From an uncultured Cytophagales bacterium (GTDB taxonomy: Bacteria; Bacteroidota; Bacteroidia; Cytophagales; Thermonemataceae), in the NCBI GenBank assembly GCA_937911505.1, contig CALEMF010000047.1:43605-107604 (forward strand): a stretch of 64,000 nucleotides of DNA, in the 5' to 3' direction. The first letter of the stretch is position 1; each line of letters opens with the position of its first letter. The notes under the pieces are model-generated. The model did no database searches. It saw nothing but the letters and a program-made list of their open reading frames with translations, and had not been told where the DNA came from. Made by a program: the position numbers and the translations under genes. Below are positions 35,881 through 44,135 of this stretch, in pieces.

Positions 35881-36546
35881 TTATTCCTTAAACGGCTGCC
35901 AGTTCCCTTGCCAATCGTATACTTCTAAGGCGTTGAACCCTTTTTTATAATCATAAAAAGAAGCCCCTTCGTGGGCATAGCCTAAATATAAGTACTCTTT
36001 TTGAAGCTTAAGCGCATATTGAATCTCCACAAGCAAAGTATAAATACCAGGGCTAAGCGCCCCATAGGTAGGATCAAAAATAGCATAGACACTAGAAACG
36101 GCTTTCTGGCCTACATCGAGAAAGCTAACTGCATAGAGCTCGTCTTGCTCGTACAAGCAACACTCTACCATATGCGTGGGCAGTAGTGCTGGCTGAGGCG
36201 ATAGAAAATCGTACAGGCTATCAGGCACGTTATCTTTAAAACGTTGTTTATGTTTATGAAATAAGGCGTGCTTGGTAGCATCTATGCATACCTCCCTGAT
36301 GACCACACGGCTATGACTATTCTTTTTAATGATCTTTTTTTGACTTTTCTTGAAGGTGAAATCCGCGAGGCGTATTCGAAGTGGAAGCACCCGCACCATT
36401 TTTCCTTGATAACTATTTAGCTGATCTCTAAAGAAACAGTGTCCAAAGTGGCGCCATCCATCTGCCAAAAGCTGATCCAGCAGGATAGGCGGAACCCATT
36501 GGTAGTGAGCGGTGTGCCAAGGAGTATCGTCAGGAGGTGTATTCAT
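35881..36546 (-). CDS. Arginine/leucine-tRNA-protein transferase-like protein (ATE/Bpt family)
   Basis: 221 residues. The pattern ADGWRHFGHCFF...LPLRIRLADFTFKKSQKK, then SFLDVGQKAVSSVYAIFDP and the end EYLYLGYAHEG, matches the C-terminal GNAT-like part of arginyl-transferases, which move an amino acid from charged tRNA onto the N-terminus of a protein to mark it for degradation. The Cys-rich N-terminal domain of the full family is absent or strongly altered, so substrate use may differ. Confidence 0.82.
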   Translation of the reverse strand: MNTPPDDTPWHTAHYQWVPPILLDQLLADGWRHFGHCFFRDQLNSYQGKMVRVLPLRIRLADFTFKKSQKKIIKKNSHSRVVIREVCIDATKHALFHKHKQRFKDNVPDSLYDFLSPQPALLPTHMVECCLYEQDELYAVSFLDVGQKAVSSVYAIFDPTYGALSPGIYTLLVEIQYALKLQKEYLYLGYAHEGASFYDYKKGFNALEVYDWQGNWQPFKE

Positions 36547-36794
36547 ATGTATTACTACTATTGTAAAAACTACAGCTTACAAGTCAATAAGGTTCATCTA
36601 CCCTTCTTTAATCCAACGTCTTCATCGTTTATATACTACATTTCAGCGGGTTATATGGCTAGTTGATGCGTATTAAATTGATTTAAAATAAATTTCTTTT
36701 AAAATTTTACAGAAAAAATACAGAGAGGCAACCCTTTCACCCCTTCATTTGTCTACCTCTAAAAAACGCAGACAAATGCTTTAAGCTATTGTAT

Positions 36795-37391
36795 ATGGCA
36801 CACGCATTAGAAAAAGAAATAGTAGAAGGATGCAAAGCGCAAAAAGCGCATTACCAGAAGAGGTTATATAAAACCTATTATGGTAAAATGTTAAGCATCT
36901 GCCTGCGCTATAGTAGAAATCAAGAAGAAGCAAAAGATATATTGCAAGAAGGTTTTATAAAGATTTTTATGAATATTAGTCGATTTAAACAAGAAGGCTC
37001 TTTAGAAGGATGGATCAGGAGAATTATGATCAATACTGCTGTCAATCATTATCATAAAAATAAGCGAATGTACAGCATGAGTGAGTTGTCTCAAGAAAGA
37101 CAAACAACTATCCACCTCGAAAGTAATGGTATGGTAGTTAGTGAAGACGCGATCAGTAAGCTAGAATACGAAGCCTTGATGGAGCTAGTACAAAACCTAA
37201 CACCCGCATACCGATTAGTATTTAACTTATATGTTATCGAAGGGTTCACACATAGAGAAATTGCGGCCATGTTACAAATAAGTGAAGGGACTTCTAAGTC
37301 TAACTTAGCGAAAGCACGTGCCAAACTACAAAAGCAAGTGGTAGCACTTATGGAAGAGCGTAAAGAAACATCTGCATGTCTAAAAAACTAA
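36795..37391 (+). CDS. ECF-type RNA polymerase sigma factor
   Basis: 198 residues from ATG 36795 (a TTG two codons earlier is rejected). Region 2 is seen as CLRYSRNQEEAKDILQEGFIKIF and region 4 as LTPAYRLVFNLYVIEGFTHREIAAMLQISEGTSKSNLAKARAKL. It should direct RNA polymerase to stress or envelope promoters. It overlaps the next gene by 16 bp (37376-37391), so that gene is its probable regulator. Confidence 0.95.
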   Translation: MAHALEKEIVEGCKAQKAHYQKRLYKTYYGKMLSICLRYSRNQEEAKDILQEGFIKIFMNISRFKQEGSLEGWIRRIMINTAVNHYHKNKRMYSMSELSQERQTTIHLESNGMVVSEDAISKLEYEALMELVQNLTPAYRLVFNLYVIEGFTHREIAAMLQISEGTSKSNLAKARAKLQKQVVALMEERKETSACLKN

Positions 37392-38119
37392 ACATAGATG
37401 CCCTTTTTAAGCAACGGCTTACAGACAAGGAAGCCCCTTTTCAGGAGGCAGACTGGGAGGCACTTTTCGAAGAGCTCGAAGGGAAGCAGCTTACAGACGG
37501 TCAGTTTCCTGAGGGCACAAATGAAGTGGCCGACACTACTTCTCAATTATTAGAAGGAGGTAGCCAGTTGGTTAATAATACAGCGGCCTCCCTATGGACA
37601 AAAGCTTCGCTACTCATTACCAAAGTAGCAGTAGTAGCGAGTGTAGCTACACTACCCGCTACCAACAATTTGACAAAAACTACTGAAGCGATACAACCTG
37701 TGATAGAGGTGAAGTCTACAAAGCCTACACAGAACGATATATCCATTTCAGCAGATAGTCTTTCTGCTGAGCCAGTTACTACTACTGATACGGAACAACC
37801 ATTACCCAACCAGCCAATAGAGACCTCAGGGGAAGTAGTCCCTTACCAGTCGACACTCCCTGAGCCGGTCTCTATAGTAAAAGATAGCCTATCAGAAACT
37901 AGTGGTAAAAGACAAGAAGAGATTAAAACCCTGCCTGCCTTGAAAGAGCAGCTACCTACACAAACTACCCTCTCTGAGCTACAAAAGCTCCCCATCGCAA
38001 CAGAAGAAGGAGGGGAGGATAAGGAGAAGAAACTTAAGCAAAAAAATAAAAAGGTATATGAAGAGCCAGAGGTGCTTTTTGGTAATAAGAAACGAAAAAA
38101 GAAAGAAAATAACCCGTAA
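37376..38119 (+). CDS. Membrane protein, probable anti-sigma-like partner of the ECF factor
   Basis: 247 residues. The N-terminal about 65 residues are an acidic cytoplasmic segment with a Trp-containing DWEALFEELEG motif, one TM helix is at about 76-96, and the rest is a Pro/Glu/Ser-rich region ending in a very basic tail (about 215-247). Position and overlap with the sigma gene fit the single-pass anti-sigma-like proteins of Bacteroidota. No zinc-binding motif is visible. The name is inferred from position only. Confidence 0.7.
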   Translation: MSKKLNIDALFKQRLTDKEAPFQEADWEALFEELEGKQLTDGQFPEGTNEVADTTSQLLEGGSQLVNNTAASLWTKASLLITKVAVVASVATLPATNNLTKTTEAIQPVIEVKSTKPTQNDISISADSLSAEPVTTTDTEQPLPNQPIETSGEVVPYQSTLPEPVSIVKDSLSETSGKRQEEIKTLPALKEQLPTQTTLSELQKLPIATEEGGEDKEKKLKQKNKKVYEEPEVLFGNKKRKKKENNP

Positions 38120-38163
38120 ACTAAAGTTTGGCTTTATCTGCGTTAAGCCGAATAATTAACAAA

Positions 38164-38192
38164 GTTGGGTGTGGTTTCGCACCCAGCTTTTT
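38164..38192 (+). terminator. Rho-independent terminator after the sigma/partner pair
   Basis: A 9-bp stem with two G-U pairs (38164-38172 with 38179-38187), a 6-nt loop and five T's (38188-38192), 44 bp after the stop codon. Confidence 0.85.
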
Positions 38193-38284
38193 CCAAAGAG
38201 CATTTAATTTAACAATAACATAACCATTGGTGATCATGAAAACCCGTAAATTTGTTGAGTAAAACATTAATTACTATTAACCCT

Positions 38285-38425
38285 ATGAAGTTTCCTAGAA
38301 TAAGACATGTATCGAACTCGCTATTAAGACCTAATATCTGGAGAAACCTGAAGCAGAAAAGCTACTTGAATGGCTTTCAACGCGCACTTCTCGCTTTGGC
38401 AGAAGTAGATAGTAATAACAAGTAA
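38285..38425 (+). CDS. Candidate 46-residue basic small protein
   Basis: ATG at 38285, stop TAA at 38423. Residues begin MKFPRIRHVSNSLLRPNIW and end ALLALAEVDSNNK; the first 28 residues are strongly basic. The 395-bp gap between the sigma/partner genes and the TonB receptor otherwise holds only the terminator and an 8-codon ATG frame (38236-38262). It may be a small protein or a leader peptide, but no independent evidence exists beyond the open frame and its ordinary residue usage. Confidence 0.35.
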   Translation: MKFPRIRHVSNSLLRPNIWRNLKQKSYLNGFQRALLALAEVDSNNK

Positions 38426-38514
38426 GATGAATGTATAACCCAAAAGAGCTTCCTACTTACACTTTTTAAACAAGTAGGCTAGAATCTCTTACCATAACCC
38501 AACCAACCAACTCT

Positions 38515-40866
38515 ATGAGAAAAATATGCTTATGGGCGAGCCTATTACTGTGCTTGCACAGTAACCTTTTTGCACAAGAAAAATTTACCATCAGCGGGCG
38601 TATCCAAGCAGCTAGTAGTGGCGAAGACCTTATTGGCGCTACTGTAATGGTAAAAGAACTGCAAACGGGCGCATTGGCCAATGAATACGGTTTCTACTCC
38701 CTTACTTTACCAAAAGGGACTTACACACTTACCTACAGTTTTGTATCGTATACGAGCAAACAAGAAACCATTGTGCTAGAAGCTAACCAAACCCTTAACG
38801 TAAGCCTAGCGGATGAGCAACTAGAAACGGTAGTAATTACAGAGGATGCCGCCGACCAAAATATAGATGGAATCGAGATGGGTACGACACGCCTCGATAT
38901 CGCTACCCTCAAAAAAATGCCTGCTTTCTTAGGTGAAGTCGATGTGATAAGAAGTATTCAGATGGTGCCAGGGGTAAGCACGGTAGGAGAAGGAGCGACT
39001 GGCTTCAATGTAAGAGGGGGTGGCGTAGACCAAAACCTAATCTTACTCGATGAGGGTATTATCTACAATAGCTCTCATCTTCTTGGCTTTTTCTCTGTTT
39101 TCAATCCAGATGCTGTAAAAGATGTAAAATTGGTAAAAGGGGGAGTGCCTGCACAATATGGTGGGCGGCTTTCTTCGCTGCTAGATGTACGCCTTAAAGA
39201 AGGGAATTCAAAAAGATTTGCTGGCTCAGGCGGGATTGGTTCTGTCTCAAGTAGGCTTACGCTAGAAGCACCCATCAACGAGGGAAAAGGCTCTTTTATT
39301 GTAGCAGGAAGACGCTCTTATGCCGACTTATTTCTAAGGCTTTCTCCAGATGAAGATTTAAACAGTAATACGCTCTTCTTCTACGATCTTTCGGCTAAAG
39401 CGAACTATGAGATTAACGAAAAGAACCGTGTTTTTCTATCAGGCTATTTGGGGAGAGATGTATTTGAGTTTGGACAAGGAACAGGCTTTAATATCAATTG
39501 GGGGAATGCCACTGCCACCCTACGCTGGAATCATACTTTCAACCCTAAGTTGTTTGTAAACTTTACAGGCGTATACAGCAACTACGACTATAGCCTTGGA
39601 ATTCCAGAAGGGGTACAGAATTTTGAATGGCGTTCAGACATTGTAAGCTACAATGCTAAAGCAGACTTTGGTTACTACATTAACCCCAACCATACCCTTA
39701 ATTTTGGCGCTAATGCCATTTTCTATACTTTTCAGCCAGGTGAGATCGATGCTTCTGAAGAATCTATTTTTAACGATGTGACCTTAGACGAGCAAAACGC
39801 CATAGAATGGGCCGCTTATGTAGATCACGAATATAAGATTAATTCGCGTCTTTTTGCCCAGTATGGACTACGACTCTCTTCTTATACTTACTTAGGAGAG
39901 GCTACCGTTTACGACTATGTAGGCGAAGTAGGCGAACGTAGAGAACGTACGAATCCACAAGAGTTTGGAGCAGGAGAGCCTATCGTTACCTATACCAATC
40001 TAGAACCGCGCATTTCGATGCGGTACCGTCTCAATGAAGTAAGTTCGATTAAAGCTACTTATAACCGCATGGCGCAGTACGTACACCTTATCTCTAGTAC
40101 CACGGCCGCTTCTCCTACAGATGTATGGTCGCCTTCTACTAAAAATATCCAACCACAGCTCGCCGATCAGGTGGCGTTGGGCTACTTTAGGAACTTTAAG
40201 GACAATATGTTCGAGGCTTCAATCGAAGCCTACTATAAAGATATGTCCAATCAAATCGACTACGTAGATGGTGCACAAGTATTGCTCAATGATGATCTGG
40301 AAGGTGAATTACTCTATGGGCAAGGGCGCTCTTACGGGGTAGAACTATTCATCAGAAAAGCAAAAGGACGCCTTAATGGTTGGGTAAGTTACACGCTTTC
40401 ACGCTCAGAAAGACAAATTGATGGAATCAATCAAAACGATTGGTATCCAGCGAAGTATGATCGTACCCATAATCTCTCGGTGGTGAGTCTGTTTGACCTT
40501 AACCAAAACTGGACGCTGGGTGCTAATTTTACCTATACCACAGGGGTAGCCACTACTTTCCCAAATGCACGCTATGAAGTAGATGGGCTCATTGTTCCCC
40601 ATAACACAGAGAATTCACGTAACAACTACCGGGTACCTGATTATCATCGTTTGGACTTTTCAGCTACCTATAACAATAGGATTAAAAACGAAAGCAGAAA
40701 ATGGAAAAGTAGTTGGGCCTTTTCGATTTACAATGTATACGGCCGTCGTAATCCCTTTACTGTGTACTTTCAGCAAAATGAAGATAACCCTGTACAGACA
40801 GAAGCAGTACGTTTGTCTATTTTTGCTTCTATTATTCCTTCTGTCACTTATAACTTTGAATTTTAA
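38515..40866 (+). CDS. TonB-dependent outer-membrane receptor with carboxypeptidase-regulatory-like N-domain
   Basis: 783 residues. Signal peptide about 1-20. A CarboxypepD_reg-like beta-sandwich (about 25-105) starts FTISGRIQAASSGEDLIGATV, then the plug (about 115-235) contains GFNVRGGGVDQNLILLDE and GGVPAQYGGRLSSLLDVR, and the barrel ends in YNFEF with a terminal Phe. It imports an unknown ligand with energy from TonB. It is followed 11 bp later by a DUF4249 lipoprotein, a pairing common in Bacteroidota. Confidence 0.95.
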   Translation: MRKICLWASLLLCLHSNLFAQEKFTISGRIQAASSGEDLIGATVMVKELQTGALANEYGFYSLTLPKGTYTLTYSFVSYTSKQETIVLEANQTLNVSLADEQLETVVITEDAADQNIDGIEMGTTRLDIATLKKMPAFLGEVDVIRSIQMVPGVSTVGEGATGFNVRGGGVDQNLILLDEGIIYNSSHLLGFFSVFNPDAVKDVKLVKGGVPAQYGGRLSSLLDVRLKEGNSKRFAGSGGIGSVSSRLTLEAPINEGKGSFIVAGRRSYADLFLRLSPDEDLNSNTLFFYDLSAKANYEINEKNRVFLSGYLGRDVFEFGQGTGFNINWGNATATLRWNHTFNPKLFVNFTGVYSNYDYSLGIPEGVQNFEWRSDIVSYNAKADFGYYINPNHTLNFGANAIFYTFQPGEIDASEESIFNDVTLDEQNAIEWAAYVDHEYKINSRLFAQYGLRLSSYTYLGEATVYDYVGEVGERRERTNPQEFGAGEPIVTYTNLEPRISMRYRLNEVSSIKATYNRMAQYVHLISSTTAASPTDVWSPSTKNIQPQLADQVALGYFRNFKDNMFEASIEAYYKDMSNQIDYVDGAQVLLNDDLEGELLYGQGRSYGVELFIRKAKGRLNGWVSYTLSRSERQIDGINQNDWYPAKYDRTHNLSVVSLFDLNQNWTLGANFTYTTGVATTFPNARYEVDGLIVPHNTENSRNNYRVPDYHRLDFSATYNNRIKNESRKWKSSWAFSIYNVYGRRNPFTVYFQQNEDNPVQTEAVRLSIFASIIPSVTYNFEF

Positions 40867-40877
40867 AATAATCCTCT

Positions 40878-41726
40878 ATGAAATCTGCATATAAAGTTAT
40901 CCTTTTTTCACTTTGTGGCCTACTCATTCTCACAAGTTGTGAAGATGTAATTGATGTAGACCTAGACCAGGGAGAAGTCTTATTGGCTGTAGACGGGGTG
41001 ATTACAGACCAACCCTTACCGCAACGTGTTCGTCTTACGACTACTGCGCCATATTTTGAAAACGAATCAGCCCCAGTGGTTACCAACGCTACGGTAGTAC
41101 TTACCGATAGTGAAGGAAACACGGAAACCCTTACTAACATGGGAGATGGCAACTATGAGATTCGTACTATACAAGGAATAGTAGGTAATAGCTACTTCTT
41201 GACGATCAACTACGAAGGAGAAACCTACGAAGCATCTACTGCGATTCGGCCTGTACCGCCTATCGACTCAGTACTGGTAGAAGATGATGAGATAGCCGAT
41301 GAAGATGAAGAAGGGCTGTATATATTTTACTATGGTCAGGAGCTCCCTACAGAAAACGATCATTACCGTATAAAACTGTATAGAGATGACGAACTGCTCA
41401 ATACACCCGAAGACCTTATCTACATCAGAGATGAGTTTGTAGATGGTAACTACATACAAGATATACAACTCAACGATGAACCCTTTCAATCAGGCGAAAA
41501 TGTGAGGGTAGAATTTCTCTCTATTACCGAAGATAATTATGAGTTTTACGTAGAACTTGATAATCAAATCAACAATGGGGGGCTTTTTGCCAACCCACCT
41601 GCCAATGTAAAAACCAATATAAGGAATGTAAATCCAGAAGGAAGGCCAGCAGTAGGTTATTTTGGGGGTTCTGCCATTAGCAGCCTAGAAGGTGTCCTTA
41701 CAGAAAATGGCCAAGTAATAAAGTAA
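40878..41726 (+). CDS. DUF4249 lipoprotein, partner of the TonB receptor
   Basis: 282 residues. Lipobox LTSC (Cys21) after a hydrophobic signal. The mature N-terminus CEDVIDVDLDQGEVLLAVDG, the tandem Ig-like strands (ATVVLTDSEGNTETL, NGNSYFLTINYEGETYEA-type hairpins) and the acidic C-terminal part match the DUF4249 family. It is probably a surface or periplasm-side accessory of the upstream receptor. Function in detail is not known. Confidence 0.88.
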   Translation: MKSAYKVILFSLCGLLILTSCEDVIDVDLDQGEVLLAVDGVITDQPLPQRVRLTTTAPYFENESAPVVTNATVVLTDSEGNTETLTNMGDGNYEIRTIQGIVGNSYFLTINYEGETYEASTAIRPVPPIDSVLVEDDEIADEDEEGLYIFYYGQELPTENDHYRIKLYRDDELLNTPEDLIYIRDEFVDGNYIQDIQLNDEPFQSGENVRVEFLSITEDNYEFYVELDNQINNGGLFANPPANVKTNIRNVNPEGRPAVGYFGGSAISSLEGVLTENGQVIK

Positions 41727-41740
41727 GCCTTACGAGGAAT

Positions 41741-41780
41741 TAAGCTTTCTAAAGCTTTTAAAAAAGCAATAGAAAGCTTA
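41741..41780 (+). other. Nested inverted repeat between the DUF4249 gene and the next gene
   Basis: A perfect 10-bp inverted repeat (41741-41750 with 41771-41780) encloses a smaller GCTTT/AAAGC repeat in its loop. It lacks a following T-run, so it is not a standard terminator; it may be a processing or stability structure. Confidence 0.45.
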
Positions 41781-41811
41781 AATTGAATTATCCAAATGAT
41801 AACCATTTCCT

Positions 41812-42426
41812 ATGCATTGGCTTGTCTCTCTTTTATTGATATTAATAACCGTAGAAGGCTTTGCTCAGAAAGCCGCTATGGAAGAAGAGCCTAAGGTTGA
41901 AATCGCCCTCAACAAAAATAAGCGAGTAAAAGTAACTGGCTACGGCTTTCTTCAAATAAATCCTACTGGTGTAGATGATGAGGGCACTGCTTTTCTAGAT
42001 TTAGGAGGAGGCGTATTATTTGATGGTCGCTACTTTGTAGGTATGCGTATTTCTAATATGGCGGGTACCATTACAAGAGAAGTAGCGGGTATTCCTGATC
42101 TTACGCTGGGGGCCTCTTATGCTGGCTTCCAGTTTAATTACTTTCACAAGCCACATAAACTTGTACATCCTATGGTAGGGGCTAGCGTTGCTTGGGGAAC
42201 GGTAGGTTGGCAACAAAATCTCCAACTTTTTAATAATGAGATTTTTGTACAAGATGTTTTTCTATATACAGTAGATGGAGGCGTCGAGTTAAACTTAGCT
42301 GAGTACATCCGCTTAACTGTCACGGGTGGTTATCGCTGGATGGAAAATTTAGACATACAAGGACTTAATGATGATGCTTTCAATAATTTTTTCATTGGGT
42401 TGGGTATCAAAATGGGTAAGTTCTAA
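41812..42426 (+). CDS. Outer-membrane beta-barrel-like exported protein
   Basis: 204 residues. Signal peptide about 1-18 (ending GFAQ). Strand-rich with Gly/aromatic alternation (GTAFLDLGGGVLFDGRYFVG, TVTGGYRW) and ends KMGKF with Phe, suggesting an outer-membrane barrel of about eight strands. Downstream of the TonB receptor/DUF4249 pair and probably part of the same regulon. Overlaps yigZ by 4 bp, convergent. Confidence 0.65.
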   Translation: MHWLVSLLLILITVEGFAQKAAMEEEPKVEIALNKNKRVKVTGYGFLQINPTGVDDEGTAFLDLGGGVLFDGRYFVGMRISNMAGTITREVAGIPDLTLGASYAGFQFNYFHKPHKLVHPMVGASVAWGTVGWQQNLQLFNNEIFVQDVFLYTVDGGVELNLAEYIRLTVTGGYRWMENLDIQGLNDDAFNNFFIGLGIKMGKF

Positions 42427-43007
42427 GCAACTACCCAGGGAGCAAGAAGGGCATTTACCTCCTCCCAGTCGCTTTTTGTCACGCCTATAGTGAGATGGCA
42501 ACGTGCCGTAAAGCTTTGTTGTAAAATTACCAATCCTCGTTTTTCTATCAAAGGCATCACTTCAGCAGTGGCTTCATAAGGATAGGTTACTTGTAAAGAA
42601 AGATAAATCGTTTTCTCGGTAATCGTCGCTTGCTGAAGAGCAAGAGAGGTCGCTTTTTTATAGGCATTGATCAATCCACCTACACCTAATTTTGTACCTC
42701 CAAAATAACGTACGACTACCACCAAAGTATTCGTGAGTTGGTGAGAACGGATTTGCCCTAAGATAGGGTCACCGGCTGAATGGCGTGGTTCTCCGTCATC
42801 ATTGGCCCTGTACTGTGTAGACTCACTACCCAAAATATAAGCATAACAGTGATGACGCGCATCGTAATATTGCTTTTTCAGCTTTTTTAAGCAAGATTTT
42901 ACTTCTTCTTCTGTTTGGACAGGAAAAGCGTGCGCCAAAAACTTACTTCCTTTTTCTTTATAAGTAGCTTGAGTAGGGGCTAGAATGGTTCGGAAAGTAT
43001 CTGCCAT
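42423..43007 (-). CDS. yigZ: YigZ/IMPACT-family protein
   Basis: 194 residues. The family motif YDARHHCYAYILG, followed by DDGEPRHSAGDPIL and VVRYFGGTKLGVGGLINAY, is unmistakable. YigZ proteins have an IMPACT-like fold and a second alpha/beta domain; a role in translation regulation or proteolysis is suggested but not established. It starts 9 bp after the DMT transporter stop on the same strand. Confidence 0.93.
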   Translation of the reverse strand: MADTFRTILAPTQATYKEKGSKFLAHAFPVQTEEEVKSCLKKLKKQYYDARHHCYAYILGSESTQYRANDDGEPRHSAGDPILGQIRSHQLTNTLVVVVRYFGGTKLGVGGLINAYKKATSLALQQATITEKTIYLSLQVTYPYEATAEVMPLIEKRGLVILQQSFTARCHLTIGVTKSDWEEVNALLAPWVVA

Positions 43008-43016
43008 AGTAGGAAA

Positions 43017-43931
43017 TTACTGAAAATAAGCAAAAATAGCACGATAAGAGAGCAGGAAAATAGCAACCACAGACAAGGCGATGCCCCAACGGTTGATGGC
43101 TAACAGCTTTTCTTGAAAGATAAACTTAGCTGCCAAAGCAGAAAGGACGATAATACCAATATTAAAATTAGGGTAAACAAAGGCTCCATTATTCTCAAAT
43201 ACATCTAAGGCTTTCAAGACGTAGTATACAGAAAAGTAATTGCAGATACCCAGCAGCGCGCCTCCTACGATACTTTTACGTTGTATTGCTGGGCGACGGA
43301 TCAATAATATCAAAACCCCAATGATAAAAGCTACTGAAAAAATAAGGATTGGAAAAAAGGCTTGTAAGGTAGTACTTTCCGCGTACTGACCCAAGGCTAC
43401 ATTTACTACATTGAGTAGGGTATCGATGGTACCACTGGCTGCAAATACAATAAAGGGCAATACAATCGCTTGCCAACCTACTAGCTTCTTGGTTGTAGTA
43501 GTATCACTGGGTCGAAAAGAAGCGAATACAATGGCTACAAATACTAGCGAAAGTCCTAAGTAATTCCAACCATCAAAGGTACGGTCAGCGTTACCTTGTA
43601 ACCACCACAAGCTGATCGTTACGGGTATAATAAGCGAAATTTTAGTAGCCATAGAAGCGGCTGCTACACTGACCCTCTGTGCTGTAATGGCCATTAGGTA
43701 AAAAGTCCCAATGAACAATACACCCAAGAAAAGACCTGTGTAAACCCATGGGGCTTGCCAAGAAATGGTAGTCAAAGGGGTAAAGTCACCAATGAATAAT
43801 AGCCCTGTAAGAATACAAAAGAAATAATTGGTTACAATGGCCTGGAAGGTATCAATCTTCAGTACAGCGAAGGCTTTAAAAGCAATGAAAATGCCTACAG
43901 AAAAAAGTATACCTACAATAAAATAGAACAT
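43017..43931 (-). CDS. DMT-superfamily (EamA-like) transporter
   Basis: 304 residues from ATG 43929-43931 (a GTG directly before is rejected). About ten hydrophobic segments in two five-helix halves, as in the drug/metabolite transporter superfamily. Substrate unknown. Followed closely by yigZ, with probable co-transcription. Confidence 0.85.
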   Translation of the reverse strand: MFYFIVGILFSVGIFIAFKAFAVLKIDTFQAIVTNYFFCILTGLLFIGDFTPLTTISWQAPWVYTGLFLGVLFIGTFYLMAITAQRVSVAAASMATKISLIIPVTISLWWLQGNADRTFDGWNYLGLSLVFVAIVFASFRPSDTTTTKKLVGWQAIVLPFIVFAASGTIDTLLNVVNVALGQYAESTTLQAFFPILIFSVAFIIGVLILLIRRPAIQRKSIVGGALLGICNYFSVYYVLKALDVFENNGAFVYPNFNIGIIVLSALAAKFIFQEKLLAINRWGIALSVVAIFLLSYRAIFAYFQ

Positions 43932-44087
43932 CACTTATCTTTTTGAAAGCACGAAGATAAAAAAAGTGAGGTAAATTTTTAATAGGTAAAAGCTGTAAAA
44001 CGAGGCGTGAAAGACTGGCTTCACTAGTAGTAACTTACTGGATGGGAGGAGTAGCTATAAAAGTACTGTATTGACAAAACGCTAGTG

Positions 44088-44126
44088 ACTCCTTCTTAGC
44101 CCAGCTTAGCATCACCAAGAAGGAGT
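44088..44126 (-). terminator. Hairpin after the prolyl oligopeptidase gene
   Basis: A 10-bp perfect inverted repeat (44088-44097 with 44117-44126), 19-nt loop, 9 bp beyond the stop codon at 44136. The T-tract on the minus strand is weak and displaced, so termination is less certain than for the other hairpins. Confidence 0.5.
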
Positions 44127-44135
44127 GTAACTTCT

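Noticed and set aside
44088..44126. Hairpin considered as a possible msr-like or phage attachment element
   Set aside because: Its position 9 bp after a stop codon makes a termination role the simplest explanation.
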